Below are positions 9,251-19,014 of a stretch of DNA of 49,128 nt, one piece after another (position 1 is the first letter of the stretch; the number at the start of each line of letters is the position of its first letter). Source of the stretch: an uncultured Amaricoccus sp. (GTDB taxonomy: Bacteria; Pseudomonadota; Alphaproteobacteria; Rhodobacterales; Rhodobacteraceae); the NCBI RefSeq assembly GCF_937891315.1, contig NZ_CALAGI010000072.1, forward strand, positions 1-49,128, given 5' to 3'. The position numbers and the translations under genes were made by a program. The notes beneath the pieces are model-generated. The model saw nothing but the letters and a program-made list of their open reading frames with translations. It searched no databases and had not been told where the DNA came from.

Positions 9251-9634
9251 GTGCCCGTCCTGCTTCAGATTGCGCTCGGCGGAGCGATCGGCGCCTCGGC
9301 GCGCTACCTGCTCGTCAACGCCGTCACGCGGTTCGTCGGCCCCGGCTTTCCATGGGGCACGTTCCTTGTGAACGTCGTCGGCTGCTTCGGCATCGGCCTC
9401 GCCGCCGCGCTGCTGCTCGGTTCGTCCGACCCCGCGCTCCGCCGCGTAGCACCCTTCGTGGTGCCAGGCGTGCTCGGCGGCTTCACGACCTTCTCGGCTT
9501 TCTCGCTCGAGACCTTCCAGCTCATCGACCGGGGCGCGCTGGCGGCGGCGGCCGCCTATGTCGGGGGGTCGGTCGGGATCGGCCTCGCGGCCCTGGTGGC
9601 GGGCCTCGGCCTCGCGCGCTGGATCACGCCATGA
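9251..9634 (+). CDS. crcB: Fluoride exporter CrcB/FluC
   Basis: CrcB (Fluc) proteins are small dual-topology membrane channels that export fluoride. The product has four hydrophobic segments and the family motifs GGAIGASARY, NVVGCFGIG and GGFTTFSAFSLE. I chose GTG at 9251, preceded by GAGG, giving 127 residues beginning MPVLLQIALGG; a TTG at 9239 would abut the AAGGGGG and leave no spacing. It overlaps rluC by four bases. I found no fluoride-riboswitch consensus in the 136 bases upstream. Confidence 0.92.
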   Translation: MPVLLQIALGGAIGASARYLLVNAVTRFVGPGFPWGTFLVNVVGCFGIGLAAALLLGSSDPALRRVAPFVVPGVLGGFTTFSAFSLETFQLIDRGALAAAAAYVGGSVGIGLAALVAGLGLARWITP

Positions 9635-10671
9635 GCGGCGTGCGCCAGGTGACGGTCGAGGCGGACGCGGCCGAGCAGCGGCTCGACCGCTGGCTGCGCC
9701 GCCTTTACCCCGACCTGCCGCAGTCGCTGGTCGAACGGCTTTGCCGCAAGGGCGACATCAGGGTGGACGGCGGCCGGGTCCGCGCCTCGACCAAGCTGGA
9801 GCCGGGGCAGGTCGTGCGCCTGCCACCCATGCCCGGCCCCGCGCCGGCCACCCCGCGCGAGGCCTTCGTCTCGGAGGCCGACGCCGCGATGATCCGCGCC
9901 GCCGTCCTCTACCGCGACGCCGATGTCATCGCGCTCAACAAGCCGCCCGGCCTCGCGGTACAGGGCGGCTCCGGCCAGACGCGCCACGTCGATGGTCTCG
10001 CCGAGGCGCTGCGCTTCGAGAGGGAGGACAAGCCGCGCCTCGTCCACCGGCTCGACCGCGACACCTCCGGCATCCTGCTGCTCGCGCGGAGCGGCCGCGC
10101 CGCCGCCGGGCTCGCCCGCGCCTTCCAGTCACGCGACGCCCGCAAGATCTACTGGGCCGTGGTCGCCGGCGCGCCCTCGCCGAAGGCCGGCACCATCCGT
10201 TACGGTCTCGTCAAGGCGCCGGGACATGGGGCGGGCGGGGAGGGTGAGAAGATGCTGGTCGTCCCGCCCGACCGGATCGCCGCGACCGAGGGCGCGAAAC
10301 GCGCGACCACCGACTATCGCGTGCTGGAAGCGGCCGGCAACCGCGCCGCCTGGGCCGCGCTGGCGCCGATCACCGGCCGCACCCACCAGCTTCGCGCGCA
10401 TATGGCCGCGATCGGCCATCCGATCGTCGGCGATGGCAAGTACGGCGGCAATGCCCAGGAAAATACCGGAGAGGGCTGGGGCGCCCAACTCGGCGGCGGG
10501 GTCAGCCGCAAGCTGCATCTGCACGCCCGCCGGCTCGCGATCACCCATCCCGTCAGCGGCGCGCGCCTCGTGCTGACCGCGCCGCTGCCGGAACACATGA
10601 AGCGCACATGGGATCTGTTCGGCTGGCGGCCCGAGGATGTGCCGGATGATCCGTTCGAGGATTTCGAATGA
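9631..10671 (+). CDS. rluC: RluA/RluC-family 23S rRNA pseudouridine synthase
   Basis: This enzyme isomerises specific uridines of 23S rRNA to pseudouridine. The 346-residue protein has an N-terminal S4 RNA-binding domain (about residues 10-70, RLDRWLRRLYPDLPQSLVERL). The RluA catalytic motif VHRLDRDTSGILLLAR carries the catalytic Asp, and the C-terminal GRTHQLRAHMAAIGHPIVGD is also typical. The S4 domain and the gene context favour RluC over RluA or RluD. The ATG overlaps the crcB stop (ATGA). Confidence 0.9.
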   Translation: MSGVRQVTVEADAAEQRLDRWLRRLYPDLPQSLVERLCRKGDIRVDGGRVRASTKLEPGQVVRLPPMPGPAPATPREAFVSEADAAMIRAAVLYRDADVIALNKPPGLAVQGGSGQTRHVDGLAEALRFEREDKPRLVHRLDRDTSGILLLARSGRAAAGLARAFQSRDARKIYWAVVAGAPSPKAGTIRYGLVKAPGHGAGGEGEKMLVVPPDRIAATEGAKRATTDYRVLEAAGNRAAWAALAPITGRTHQLRAHMAAIGHPIVGDGKYGGNAQENTGEGWGAQLGGGVSRKLHLHARRLAITHPVSGARLVLTAPLPEHMKRTWDLFGWRPEDVPDDPFEDFE

Positions 10672-10696
10672 GCCCCGGAAATCGAGGATCGAGGAA

Positions 10697-11377
10697 ATGA
10701 ACCCGGACCCCCGCCTCGTCGTCTTCGACATGGACGGCACGCTGATCGACAGCCAGCACCTGATCCTGGCGGCGATGACGCGCGCCTTCGACCAGGCCGG
10801 CCATCCGATGCCCGAACGGGCGGAGATCCTCGCCATCGTCGGCCTGTCGCTTCCCGAGGCGATGACCGCGCTCGCGCCGCACCTGCCGGCGGCGGAGACC
10901 GCGCGCCTCGCCGACCACTATCGCGAAAGCTTTGTCGTCCGGCGCGAGGCGGGCGAGGAGATCGCGCCGCTCTATCCCGGGGCGCGGGCCGCGCTCGACC
11001 GGCTCGCCGCCGACCCGGGGCTCCTGCTGGGGGTCGCCACCGGCAAGGCCCGACGCGGCCTCGATCATGTGCTGGCCATGCACGATCTCGGCGGCTATTT
11101 CGTCACCCTGCAGACGGCGGACGGTCATCCGTCCAAGCCGCATCCCGCGATGCTCCACCAGGCGCTGAGCGAGACCGGCGTCGGGCCGGCGCGCGCGGTG
11201 ATGGTCGGCGACACGGAGTTCGACATGGCGATGGGCAAGGCGGCGGGCTTCGCCACCGTCGGCGTCGCGTGGGGCTATCACCCGCGCGAACGACTCGCCG
11301 CGGCCGGCGCGGACCGGGTCATCGAGGATTTCGCCGAGCTCGACACCGCGCTGGCGGAACTTGGGGCGCACCGATGA
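10697..11377 (+). CDS. HAD-superfamily hydrolase (phosphoglycolate phosphatase-like)
   Basis: This is a HAD phosphatase of 226 residues. The four motifs are visible: DMDGTLID (motif I, nucleophile Asp), VATGK (motif II), the Lys in SKPHP (motif III) and GDTEFDMAMG (motif IV). A helical cap lies between motifs I and II, as in Gph-type enzymes. The substrate cannot be read from sequence; phosphoglycolate or another small phosphate is likely. The start at 10697 follows GAGG; upstream codons belong to the rluC overlap. It overlaps the ATP12 gene by four bases. Confidence 0.88.
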   Translation: MNPDPRLVVFDMDGTLIDSQHLILAAMTRAFDQAGHPMPERAEILAIVGLSLPEAMTALAPHLPAAETARLADHYRESFVVRREAGEEIAPLYPGARAALDRLAADPGLLLGVATGKARRGLDHVLAMHDLGGYFVTLQTADGHPSKPHPAMLHQALSETGVGPARAVMVGDTEFDMAMGKAAGFATVGVAWGYHPRERLAAAGADRVIEDFAELDTALAELGAHR

Positions 11378-12099
11378 GCTGGACGCCGCGCGGCCGGGTC
11401 TGGACCGTGGTCAGCGTCGCCGAGACGCCCGCCGGCCACGCCGTCCTGCTCGACGGTCGGCCGTTGCGCACCCCCGCGAAGCTGGAGCTGATCGTCGCCT
11501 CCGCCGCGTTGGCGCGGGCCATCGCCGCGGAATGGGACGCCGTGACCGACCGGATCGCGCCCGAGCTCATGCCCTTCACCCGCGCGGCCAATACCGCGCT
11601 GGACCGCGTCGCCCGCGAGCGCGAGTTGGTGATCGACGCCATCGCGGCCTATGGCGAATCGGACCTGCTCTGCTACCGCGCCGAGGAACCGGAAGATCTC
11701 CGCCGCCAGCAGGACGCGGCCTGGGACCCCTGGCTCGCCTGGGCGGCCGCGGAGCTCGATGCTCCCCTGACCGTCGTCGGCGGCATCATTCACCAGCCAC
11801 AACCCCCGGCCAGCCTCGCGGCGCTGCGCCGCGAGGTCGCGCGCCACGATGCGCTGGAACTGACCGCGCTGCATGAACTCGTGACCCTCTCCGGCTCGCT
11901 TGTCCTCGGTCTCGCCGTCGCGCGCGGGGCGATCGACGCGGCGGCGGCCTGGGGCCTGTCGCGCCTCGATGAGCTCTGGCAGGCCGAGTTGTGGGGCGCG
12001 GACGACGAGGCGGAAGAGGCGGCGGCGGTGAAGTCGCTCGCCTTCGCCCAGGCCGAAACGCTGCTCCGATTGTTGCGGCGCGGCGAATCGGCCCACTGA
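11374..12099 (+). CDS. ATP12-family F1-ATPase assembly chaperone
   Basis: ATP12 proteins bind the F1 alpha subunit before it joins the ATP synthase; the family is found in mitochondria and alphaproteobacteria. The 241-residue product has the N-terminal beta region with VLLDGRPLRTPAK and the motif EWDAVTDRIAPELMPFTRAANTALDR. The mid-domain ESDLLCYRAEEPEDL and WDPWLAWA, and the helical C-terminus (HELVTLSGSLVLGLAV), complete the family pattern. ATG 11374 overlaps the HAD gene stop. Confidence 0.9.
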   Translation: MSWTPRGRVWTVVSVAETPAGHAVLLDGRPLRTPAKLELIVASAALARAIAAEWDAVTDRIAPELMPFTRAANTALDRVARERELVIDAIAAYGESDLLCYRAEEPEDLRRQQDAAWDPWLAWAAAELDAPLTVVGGIIHQPQPPASLAALRREVARHDALELTALHELVTLSGSLVLGLAVARGAIDAAAAWGLSRLDELWQAELWGADDEAEEAAAVKSLAFAQAETLLRLLRRGESAH

Positions 12100-12305
12100 G
12101 TGGTCTTCGACCTCCGTAGCGGGCATTTGCCCGGCGGGGCGATTAAGATTCGAGCAAAATCTGGTTCAACCGCGACGATCGCTGCCTTTTCCTTGACCTT
12201 TCGAACGCGAAGTTGAACGTTTCGTAAAGAGCCGTTCCTTCGGGAGCGGTCGGTGACCGATGTCCCGACGACGTCGGGGGGGCTTCAGCAAAACAAAAGG
12301 GTATC

Positions 12306-13322
12306 ATGCGAAATTTTCAGATCCTCGGAACGGCGCTCGCGCTGGCACTCGGCGCTGGCGCCGCGTCGGCTGCGACCCTCGCCGACGTGAAGGCGCGCGG
12401 GACGCTGAAATGCGGCACCAATACTGGTCTCGCCGGCTTCGCCGCGCCGGACGCCAACGGCTACTGGAAGGGCTTCGACACCTCGGTCTGCCGCGCGCTC
12501 GCCGCGGCCATCCTGGGCGATCAGGACAAGATCGAGTTCATTCCCACCACCGGCGAGACTCGCTTCACCGCGCTCGCCTCGGGTGAAATCGACGTCCTTG
12601 TGCGCAATTCCACCTGGACCTTCACCCGCGACACCGACCTCAAGCTCGATTTCGTCGCCGTGAACTACTACGACGGCCAGGGCTTCATGGTGAAGAAGGC
12701 TCTCGGCGTCACCTCCGCCAAGGATCTCGACGGAGCCACGGTCTGCATCCAGACCGGCACCACGACCGAGCTCAACCTCGCCGACTTCTTCAAGGCGAAT
12801 GGCATGACCTACCAGCCGGTGCCGATCCAGACCGAGGCCGAGGCGAGCCAGCAGTTCCAGGCCGGCGCCTGCGACGCCTATACCACCGACGCTTCCGGCC
12901 TCGCCGCCGCCCGCGCCGCCTATTCCGCGCCGGATGACTACATGATCCTCCCCGAGATCATCTCGAAGGAGCCGCTCGGCCCGGTGGTGCGCCATGGCGA
13001 CAACCAGTGGGGCGACATCGTGCGCTGGACCCTGTTCGCGCTGGTCGCCGCCGAGGAATACGGCGTGACGAAGGCCAATATCGAGGAGATGGCGACCACC
13101 TCGCAGAATCCGGAAGTGAAGCGCCTGCTCGGCTCCGAGGGCGATCTCGGCAAGCTGATCGGCCTCGACAAGGAATGGGCCAAGCGCGCCATCGCCGCCA
13201 ATGGCAACTATGGCGAGATCTTCGCCGCCAATATCGGCGAAGGCACGCCGAGCAACATCGCCCGCGGCCTCAATGCCCAGTGGTACGAGGGCGGCCTCCA
13301 GTACGCGCCGCCGTTCCGGTAG
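12306..13322 (+). CDS. bztA: Amino-acid ABC transporter substrate-binding protein (BztA/AapJ)
   Basis: This is the periplasmic binding protein of a polar amino-acid transporter. The Bzt system of Rhodobacter takes up Glu, Gln, Asp and Asn; the rhizobial Aap system is equivalent. The 338-residue product has a signal peptide (1-22, ending GAASA). The family signature CGTNTGLAGFAAPDANGYWKG follows and FDTSVCRALAAA comes soon after. It is the first of four genes. A 10-bp hairpin directly after the gene could favour its expression over the permeases. No clear promoter could be fixed in the 206 bases upstream, though TTGACC occurs at 12193. Confidence 0.93.
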   Translation: MRNFQILGTALALALGAGAASAATLADVKARGTLKCGTNTGLAGFAAPDANGYWKGFDTSVCRALAAAILGDQDKIEFIPTTGETRFTALASGEIDVLVRNSTWTFTRDTDLKLDFVAVNYYDGQGFMVKKALGVTSAKDLDGATVCIQTGTTTELNLADFFKANGMTYQPVPIQTEAEASQQFQAGACDAYTTDASGLAAARAAYSAPDDYMILPEIISKEPLGPVVRHGDNQWGDIVRWTLFALVAAEEYGVTKANIEEMATTSQNPEVKRLLGSEGDLGKLIGLDKEWAKRAIAANGNYGEIFAANIGEGTPSNIARGLNAQWYEGGLQYAPPFR

Positions 13323-13331
13323 TCGCTTCCG

Positions 13332-13356
13332 GGTGCCGGGCCTCGCGCCCGGCGCC
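13332..13356 (+). promoter_or_regulatory. Intra-operon hairpin after the binding-protein gene
   Basis: GGTGCCGGGC and GCCCGGCGCC pair over 10 bp (one G.T) around a 5-base loop, 9 bases after the bztA stop. No T-run follows. Hairpins here in ABC operons commonly protect the upstream mRNA from 3' decay; that role is inferred. Confidence 0.55.
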
Positions 13357-13424
13357 TCCATCTCCCCCGCGCCAACGCCGGGGGGCTACGGCCGGATGCC
13401 CCGCGCGAAGGAGAGCAAGAGACG

Positions 13425-14642
13425 ATGACCAGTCTGGACATGCCGACCAACGAGCGGTTTCGCCTGAGCATGCTGCTCTATGACACGCGATACCGTTCCC
13501 TGACGATCCAGGCCGTCGCTCTGCTCTGTTTCATGCTCGGCGCCGCCTGGCTGGTAAACAACACGATCCAGAACCTCGCCGCGCTCGGCAAGACCTTCGA
13601 TTTCAGCTTCCTCGGCACCCGCGCCGGCTATGACATCAACCAGGCGCTTATCCCCTATACCAACGACAGCACCCATGGCCGGGCCGCCATCGTTGGCATC
13701 CTCAACACGCTGCTGATCGCGTTTTTCGGCTGCCTCGCCGCGACGATCATCGGCGTCGTCATGGGCGTGCTGCGCCTGTCCAACAACTGGCTCGTCGCCC
13801 GCCTTGCCTCGGTCTATGTCGAGAGCTTCCGCAACGTGCCGGTGCTGCTCTGGATCATCGCCATCATGGCGGTGCTGACCGAGATCGCGCCGTCTCCCGC
13901 CGCCTTCCGCGGCGACAACGCCACCGCCTCCATGTGGCTCTGGGATTCGCTGGCAGTAACCAATCGTGGCGTCTACATGCCCTGGCCGGTATTCGGCGCC
14001 GGCTGGCAGGTGGTGGCGCTGACCTTCCTCGGCTCGCTCATCGGCATCGCAATGTTCGGCCGCTACGCCCGCGCGCGGCAGGAGGCGACGGGCCAGATCC
14101 TGCCCACCTTCTGGATCAAGCTCGCGATCTTCTTCCTGCCGGCGATCCTCGTCGATTTCGTCATGGGCGGCTCGATCACCCTCGATTTCCCGTTCCTGCA
14201 GCGGTTCAATTTTCAGGGCGGCGGCTTCGTCGACAAGGCGTTCATCGCCCTGTGGCTGGCGCTCTCGCTCTATACCGGCTCGTTCATCGCCGAGAACGTC
14301 CGCGCCGGCATCAATTCCGTCTCGCGCGGCCAGAGCGAGGCGGCCGGGGCGCTCGGGCTGCGCTCGGGTCGGATCATGAGCCTCGTCGTACTGCCTCAGG
14401 CGCTGCGCGTCATCATTCCGCCGCTGATCTCGCAGTATCTCAATCTTACCAAGAACTCCTCGCTCGCCATCGCCGTCGGCTACATGGACGTGCGCGCCAC
14501 GCTTGGCGGCATCACCATGAACCAGACCGGGCGCGAGCTGGAATGCATGCTGCTGCTGATGGGGTTCTATCTGGTGATCTGCCTCGCGATCTCCACGGGG
14601 ATGAACTTCTACAATTCCCGCGTTTCGCTGAAGGAGCGTTGA
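13425..14642 (+). CDS. bztB: Amino-acid ABC transporter permease (BztB/AapQ)
   Basis: This is one of the two membrane subunits of the polar amino-acid importer. The 405-residue product has an N-terminal hydrophobic segment (about 30-48), the GRAAIVGILNTLLIAFFGCL region that starts the HisM-type domain, and an extended periplasmic insert typical of AapQ/BztB. The ATPase-coupling EAA loop reads EAAGALGLRSGRIMSLVVLP (about residues 305-324). One base separates its stop from the next start. The partners are bztC and bztD. Confidence 0.93.
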   Translation: MTSLDMPTNERFRLSMLLYDTRYRSLTIQAVALLCFMLGAAWLVNNTIQNLAALGKTFDFSFLGTRAGYDINQALIPYTNDSTHGRAAIVGILNTLLIAFFGCLAATIIGVVMGVLRLSNNWLVARLASVYVESFRNVPVLLWIIAIMAVLTEIAPSPAAFRGDNATASMWLWDSLAVTNRGVYMPWPVFGAGWQVVALTFLGSLIGIAMFGRYARARQEATGQILPTFWIKLAIFFLPAILVDFVMGGSITLDFPFLQRFNFQGGGFVDKAFIALWLALSLYTGSFIAENVRAGINSVSRGQSEAAGALGLRSGRIMSLVVLPQALRVIIPPLISQYLNLTKNSSLAIAVGYMDVRATLGGITMNQTGRELECMLLLMGFYLVICLAISTGMNFYNSRVSLKER

Positions 14643-14643
14643 G

Positions 14644-15930
14644 ATGGCCGAGACCCTCTATGTCCGCCAGACCATGCTCGCGCCCGAGGAAGCGCCGGCG
14701 AGTCAGGTCGGATTGATCCGCTGGCTGCGCGAGAACCTGTTCTCGACCTGGCTCAACGCGATCCTGACGCTCGTCGCCGCCTATATCGTCTACGCGCTGC
14801 TCACCCACCTCTGGCCCTGGTTCGCCCATGCGGTCTGGAACGCGTCCTCGCTCAGCGAATGCCGCCAGATCATCACCGAGACCTGGGGCGAGGGGGCGAC
14901 CGGCGCCTGTTTCGCCGTCATCAGGGAGCGCTGGCAGCAGTTCCTGTTCGGCTTCTACCCCAAGCCGCTGTACTGGCGCCCGACACTCGCCTTCTTCCTG
15001 ATGCTGCTCGCCCTCGCGCCGGTGCTCTATACCGCCGTGCCGCGCAAGCTGCTCTGGTTCTCGATCGCCTTCCCCGGCATCGCCTTCTGGCTGCTCTGGG
15101 GCGGGTCGCTGATGCTGCCGATCGCGGTCTACGCGGGCTTCGGCGTCGGCTACCTCGCCTATCGCCTGCTGGCCGGTCGCGCCATCGCGCCGCTGGTCGC
15201 GGTGATCGCGGCGCTGATCTGGTGGGGCTATGTCGCCGGGCCGCTGAGCCGCGGCGCCGGCGATCTGCTGTTCCTGACGCCGGTCGGTTCCAAGAGTCTG
15301 GGCGGCTTCATGCTTTCCCTGATCATCGGCGTCACCGGAATCTCCTTCTCGCTGCCGCTCGGCGTCCTGCTGGCGCTGGGGCGACGGTCGGACATGATGC
15401 TGGTCAAGGCGCTCTCCGTCGGCTTCATCGAGTTCATCCGGGGCGTGCCGCTGATCACCCTGCTGCTCGTCGCCTCGTTCCTGCTCAATATCTTCATGCC
15501 GCCGGGCACCAATTTCGACATCGTCCTGCGCGTGATCATCATGGTCACATTGTTCGCCTCCGCCTACATGGCCGAGACCATCCGCGGCGGGCTCGCCGCC
15601 CTGCCGCGCGGCCAGTACGAGGCGGCGGACGCGCTCGGCCTCGACTACTGGAAGGCGATGCGGCTGATCATCATGCCGCAGGCGCTGAAGATCTCGATCC
15701 CCGGCATCGTCAACAACTTCATCGGCCTGTTCAAGGACACGACTCTGGTGGCGATCATCGGTCTCCTGGACCCGATCGCCCTGACCGGCGCCATCCGCGC
15801 CGACCAGAACTGGCAGGGCATCATCTGGGAGCTCTACGGGTTCGTCGCGCTGATGTTCTTTCTCTGCTGCTTCGGCATGTCGAAATATTCCCAGTATCTC
15901 GAGCGCAAGCTCCGCACCGATCACCGCTGA
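14644..15930 (+). CDS. bztC: Amino-acid ABC transporter permease (BztC/AapM)
   Basis: This is the second permease of the transporter. It is 428 residues long, closer to the BztC length of Rhodobacter than to the shorter rhizobial AapM. Several hydrophobic segments fill the first half. The conserved domain begins near GGFMLSLIIGVTGISFSLPL, and the EAA loop reads EAADALGLDYWKAMRLIIMP. The C-terminal LFKDTTLVAIIGLLD is typical of the family. It ends 12 bases before bztD. Confidence 0.93.
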   Translation: MAETLYVRQTMLAPEEAPASQVGLIRWLRENLFSTWLNAILTLVAAYIVYALLTHLWPWFAHAVWNASSLSECRQIITETWGEGATGACFAVIRERWQQFLFGFYPKPLYWRPTLAFFLMLLALAPVLYTAVPRKLLWFSIAFPGIAFWLLWGGSLMLPIAVYAGFGVGYLAYRLLAGRAIAPLVAVIAALIWWGYVAGPLSRGAGDLLFLTPVGSKSLGGFMLSLIIGVTGISFSLPLGVLLALGRRSDMMLVKALSVGFIEFIRGVPLITLLLVASFLLNIFMPPGTNFDIVLRVIIMVTLFASAYMAETIRGGLAALPRGQYEAADALGLDYWKAMRLIIMPQALKISIPGIVNNFIGLFKDTTLVAIIGLLDPIALTGAIRADQNWQGIIWELYGFVALMFFLCCFGMSKYSQYLERKLRTDHR

Positions 15931-15942
15931 GGAGGCGCTGAA

Positions 15943-16749
<807 letters not shown>

Positions 16750-16763
16750 TCCAGGATCCCGTT

Positions 16764-16786
16764 GGCCTGCTCAACGTGAGCGGGCC
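16764..16786 (+). terminator. Hairpin at the end of the bzt operon
   Basis: GGCCTGCTCA and TGAGCGGGCC form a 10-bp stem (one T.G pair) around ACG, 15 bases after the bztD stop. There is no T-run on either strand, so this is a candidate terminator or 3' stabiliser shared with the convergent sixA-like gene. Confidence 0.5.
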
Positions 16787-16861
16787 GACAAGTCTTGATA
16801 CGAAGGCGGATGCAACAGACCCGCTTCACGGGTCGGGCGATTCGCCCCACCCGCCCGTCCT

Positions 16862-17356
16862 TCAGAGCGCGCGCGGCACCACGAAGGCGACGAGGCGTCC
16901 GGCGTTCCAGGCTACCGCGCCCCAATCCTCCACATCGAAATCGATCACCGCCGTGGCGGCGGTGGGATAGTGGGCGAACTCCGGATCATCCGGCACGTCG
17001 GCGAGCAGGCGGCGCGCCAGCGATCCGATGCCCGGCTGGTGCCCGATCATCAGGACTCCGGCGCCGTGGGCCTCGCGCAAGACGCCGAGCATCCGCTCGG
17101 GGTCGGCCTCGTACAATTCGGGCAGAAACCGCGCCGGTCCCTGGCCGAGCACCGCCGCGATCTCGAACCAGGTCTCGCGCGTACGCGTCGCGCTGGAAAC
17201 CAGCGCTTCGTCGGGTCGGTAGCCCTGGTCCCTCAGCCAGCCGCCGATCGCCGCGGCATTGCGCCGGCCCCGACCGTTCAGCGGGCGATCGATATCCGCC
17301 TGGCCGGCGTCGGCCCAGCTGGACTTGGCATGGCGCATGAGGATCAGCCGTTTCAT
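16862..17356 (-). CDS. SixA-like histidine phosphatase
   Basis: This 164-residue protein belongs to the histidine phosphatase (phosphoglycerate mutase-like) superfamily. The catalytic RHAKSSW lies at residues 8-14, and the second active-site His is in GHQPGIGSLARRL. Length and motif match SixA, which dephosphorylates phosphohistidine in phosphorelays. The actual substrate here is unknown. It converges on the bzt operon and has a 220-base spacer upstream. Confidence 0.85.
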   Translation of the reverse strand: MKRLILMRHAKSSWADAGQADIDRPLNGRGRRNAAAIGGWLRDQGYRPDEALVSSATRTRETWFEIAAVLGQGPARFLPELYEADPERMLGVLREAHGAGVLMIGHQPGIGSLARRLLADVPDDPEFAHYPTAATAVIDFDVEDWGAVAWNAGRLVAFVVPRAL

Positions 17357-17400
17357 ATTGCCTGTCTGTCATGGATATTGGGCGGAAGAAAGCGCGGCGC

Positions 17401-17428
17401 CGCGGCGGAATTCCCGCGCGCCGCCGCG
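17401..17428. other. Hairpin in the sixA-fkbM spacer
   Basis: CGCGGCGG (17401-17408) and CCGCCGCG (17421-17428) form a perfect 8-bp stem with a 12-base loop in the divergent 220-base spacer (17357-17576). It could be part of the sixA leader on the minus strand. No convincing promoter was recognised for either neighbour. Confidence 0.3.
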
Positions 17429-17576
17429 AGCGGCCTTCGTCGCGGGACGAGTCCCGGTGACCGAACCAGCGACAGAGTTTGTCCGAAAAGACGAATTGGC
17501 CCCGCGCTGTTTGGTGTCAGGATCGGCGGACGCGTCCCGCCGCCGAGGCGACGGGCAAGTGAGGCGGACCCGCCCG

Positions 17577-18308
17577 ATGATGAGACTTGACCAATTGCGC
17601 TCCCATGTCGTCCGAAGACTTCCGCCCCGGCTGAGGGCGGCGAAGCGCGCCACTTCGGCCTGGCGCTGGGGCGAGCCGGAATTGCGCCTGCTGCCCGCTC
17701 TCTGCCAGCGCCACCGGCTGTCCATCGATATCGGTGCCAACGACGGGACCTATACTTGGCACCTTGCCCGCTTTTCCGCTGGCGTGGTGGCGTTCGAGCC
17801 GCAGCCTGACTACGCGGACGGCCTGGTCGCGGCGTTCAGGGATCGCGTTCGCGTGGAGCGCGTTGCTTTGTCCGACACGGAGGGTGAAGCGGTGCTGCGT
17901 GTCCCGCTCGATGCCCCTTTGCTCGGTTGCGCCACGATCGAAGCGGAGAACACGCTGGCCGAGCTTGTGGTGCGCGATTTGGTCGTCGCGAAGCGCAGGC
18001 TGGACAGCTATGCGCTGGATTCGGTCGGCCTGATCAAGATCGATGTGGAGGGGCATGAACTGGCGGTGCTGCGCGGCGCGGCGCGCCTGCTGGCGAGGGA
18101 CAAGCCGAACCTGATCATAGAGGCCGAGGAGCGCCACCGCGCGGGGGCGGTCGATTCGATCCTGGCGTACCTCCGTCCGCTTGGGTACCGCGGATACTAT
18201 CTGGCGGAGGACGCCTTGCGGCCGGTGGAGGACGAAGGCGATGCGACCGCCATAGCCCAGCGTTGCGCGCAGCTCGGCATATACAATTTCATATTCAAGG
18301 CGACCTGA
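17577..18308 (+). CDS. FkbM-family methyltransferase
   Basis: This 243-residue protein is an S-adenosylmethionine-dependent methyltransferase of the FkbM type. Seen: SIDIGANDGTYTWHLAR (SAM-binding loop, about residues 50-66), VVAFEPQPDYADGL, and LIKIDVEGHELAVLRGA, the FkbM hallmark. Such enzymes often methylate sugars of surface polysaccharides or secondary metabolites; the substrate is unknown. Two adjacent ATGs (17577, 17580) follow GAGGCGG. Its 3' end overlaps the convergent Fe-S gene by 14 bases. It has no operon partner and may be a recent insertion. Confidence 0.85.
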   Translation: MMRLDQLRSHVVRRLPPRLRAAKRATSAWRWGEPELRLLPALCQRHRLSIDIGANDGTYTWHLARFSAGVVAFEPQPDYADGLVAAFRDRVRVERVALSDTEGEAVLRVPLDAPLLGCATIEAENTLAELVVRDLVVAKRRLDSYALDSVGLIKIDVEGHELAVLRGAARLLARDKPNLIIEAEERHRAGAVDSILAYLRPLGYRGYYLAEDALRPVEDEGDATAIAQRCAQLGIYNFIFKAT

Positions 18309-19014
18309 CCGGGCCGCGCTGGGAAATGTGCACAGCGCGTCGTCCCGCCAATGGCTTGTGGAACGCGGCCATGTGAAAGGCCGACTGCGCGGCGGGCTGT
18401 CCGGGGCCGACGGGGCAGGCGCGGCGCACGAGACAGCCGCCGCCGAGGCATTCGGCGCCGGCCGGCGTGTCGAGATGGGCATGGCACCGGGGAACATCGT
18501 AGCCCGCGCCGGTCAGCGCGCCGACGGGGCAGGCCGAGAGACAGGGCGCGGCGCATCCGGGACAGGGCATCACGGCCGGGTCGTCGACGGCGAACCGGTC
18601 TCCAAAGGCCAGCGCTGCCCGGTAGGATACGAACAGCCCGGCTTCCGCATGCACCAGCATCCCCACCGGCGACGGCCAAGCCCGCCCGCTCCGCCGCGCC
18701 CAGGCGAGGAACGGCTGAAATGGCGGCCCGCCGAACGGAAAGAGCGCCTGTGCCCCGAACTCGCGGGCGAGGCCGCCCACGACCCGCGCGGACCAGCGGT
18801 CGAGCGGATCGGCGCCGCCGTCGCGCCGTTCCGGGCTGTCGGCGAAGATCGGCCAGAAGTCGGGCCCCGGCCCGAGCAGCAGCAACGTACCGCAGGTCTC
18901 GGGCGCGCCGTCCGCCGGCCCGGGATGAAAGCCGCCGAGCACCGCGAGCCCGCGCGCACCGACCGCCGCCGTGATCTCGGCGGCGCCGGGCGACGCGTGC
19001 GCGCGCTCGGTCAC
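18295..19014 (-). CDS. Fe-S (ferredoxin-like) protein coupled to argB
   Basis: The function is unknown. The 239-residue protein has two cysteine-rich clusters in its last third. The first, CPGCAAPCLSACPVGAL, has C-x2-C-x3-C-x3-C spacing. The second, with Cys in PRCHAH, ECLGGGC and RRACPVG, resembles the paired 4Fe-4S modules of QueG-like or ferredoxin-like proteins. No cobalamin-reductase region could be recognised in the N-terminal part. The start is GTG at 19014, overlapping the argB stop (GTGA), so its expression is tied to arginine biosynthesis. It converges with the fkbM gene, with overlapping ends. Confidence 0.78.
   Translation of the reverse strand: MTERAHASPGAAEITAAVGARGLAVLGGFHPGPADGAPETCGTLLLLGPGPDFWPIFADSPERRDGGADPLDRWSARVVGGLAREFGAQALFPFGGPPFQPFLAWARRSGRAWPSPVGMLVHAEAGLFVSYRAALAFGDRFAVDDPAVMPCPGCAAPCLSACPVGALTGAGYDVPRCHAHLDTPAGAECLGGGCLVRRACPVGPGQPAAQSAFHMAAFHKPLAGRRAVHISQRGPVRSP

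Noticed and set aside
12193..12241. Sigma-70 promoter for bztA
   Set aside because: TTGACC and TTGAAC occur but no acceptable -10 box lies at proper spacing.
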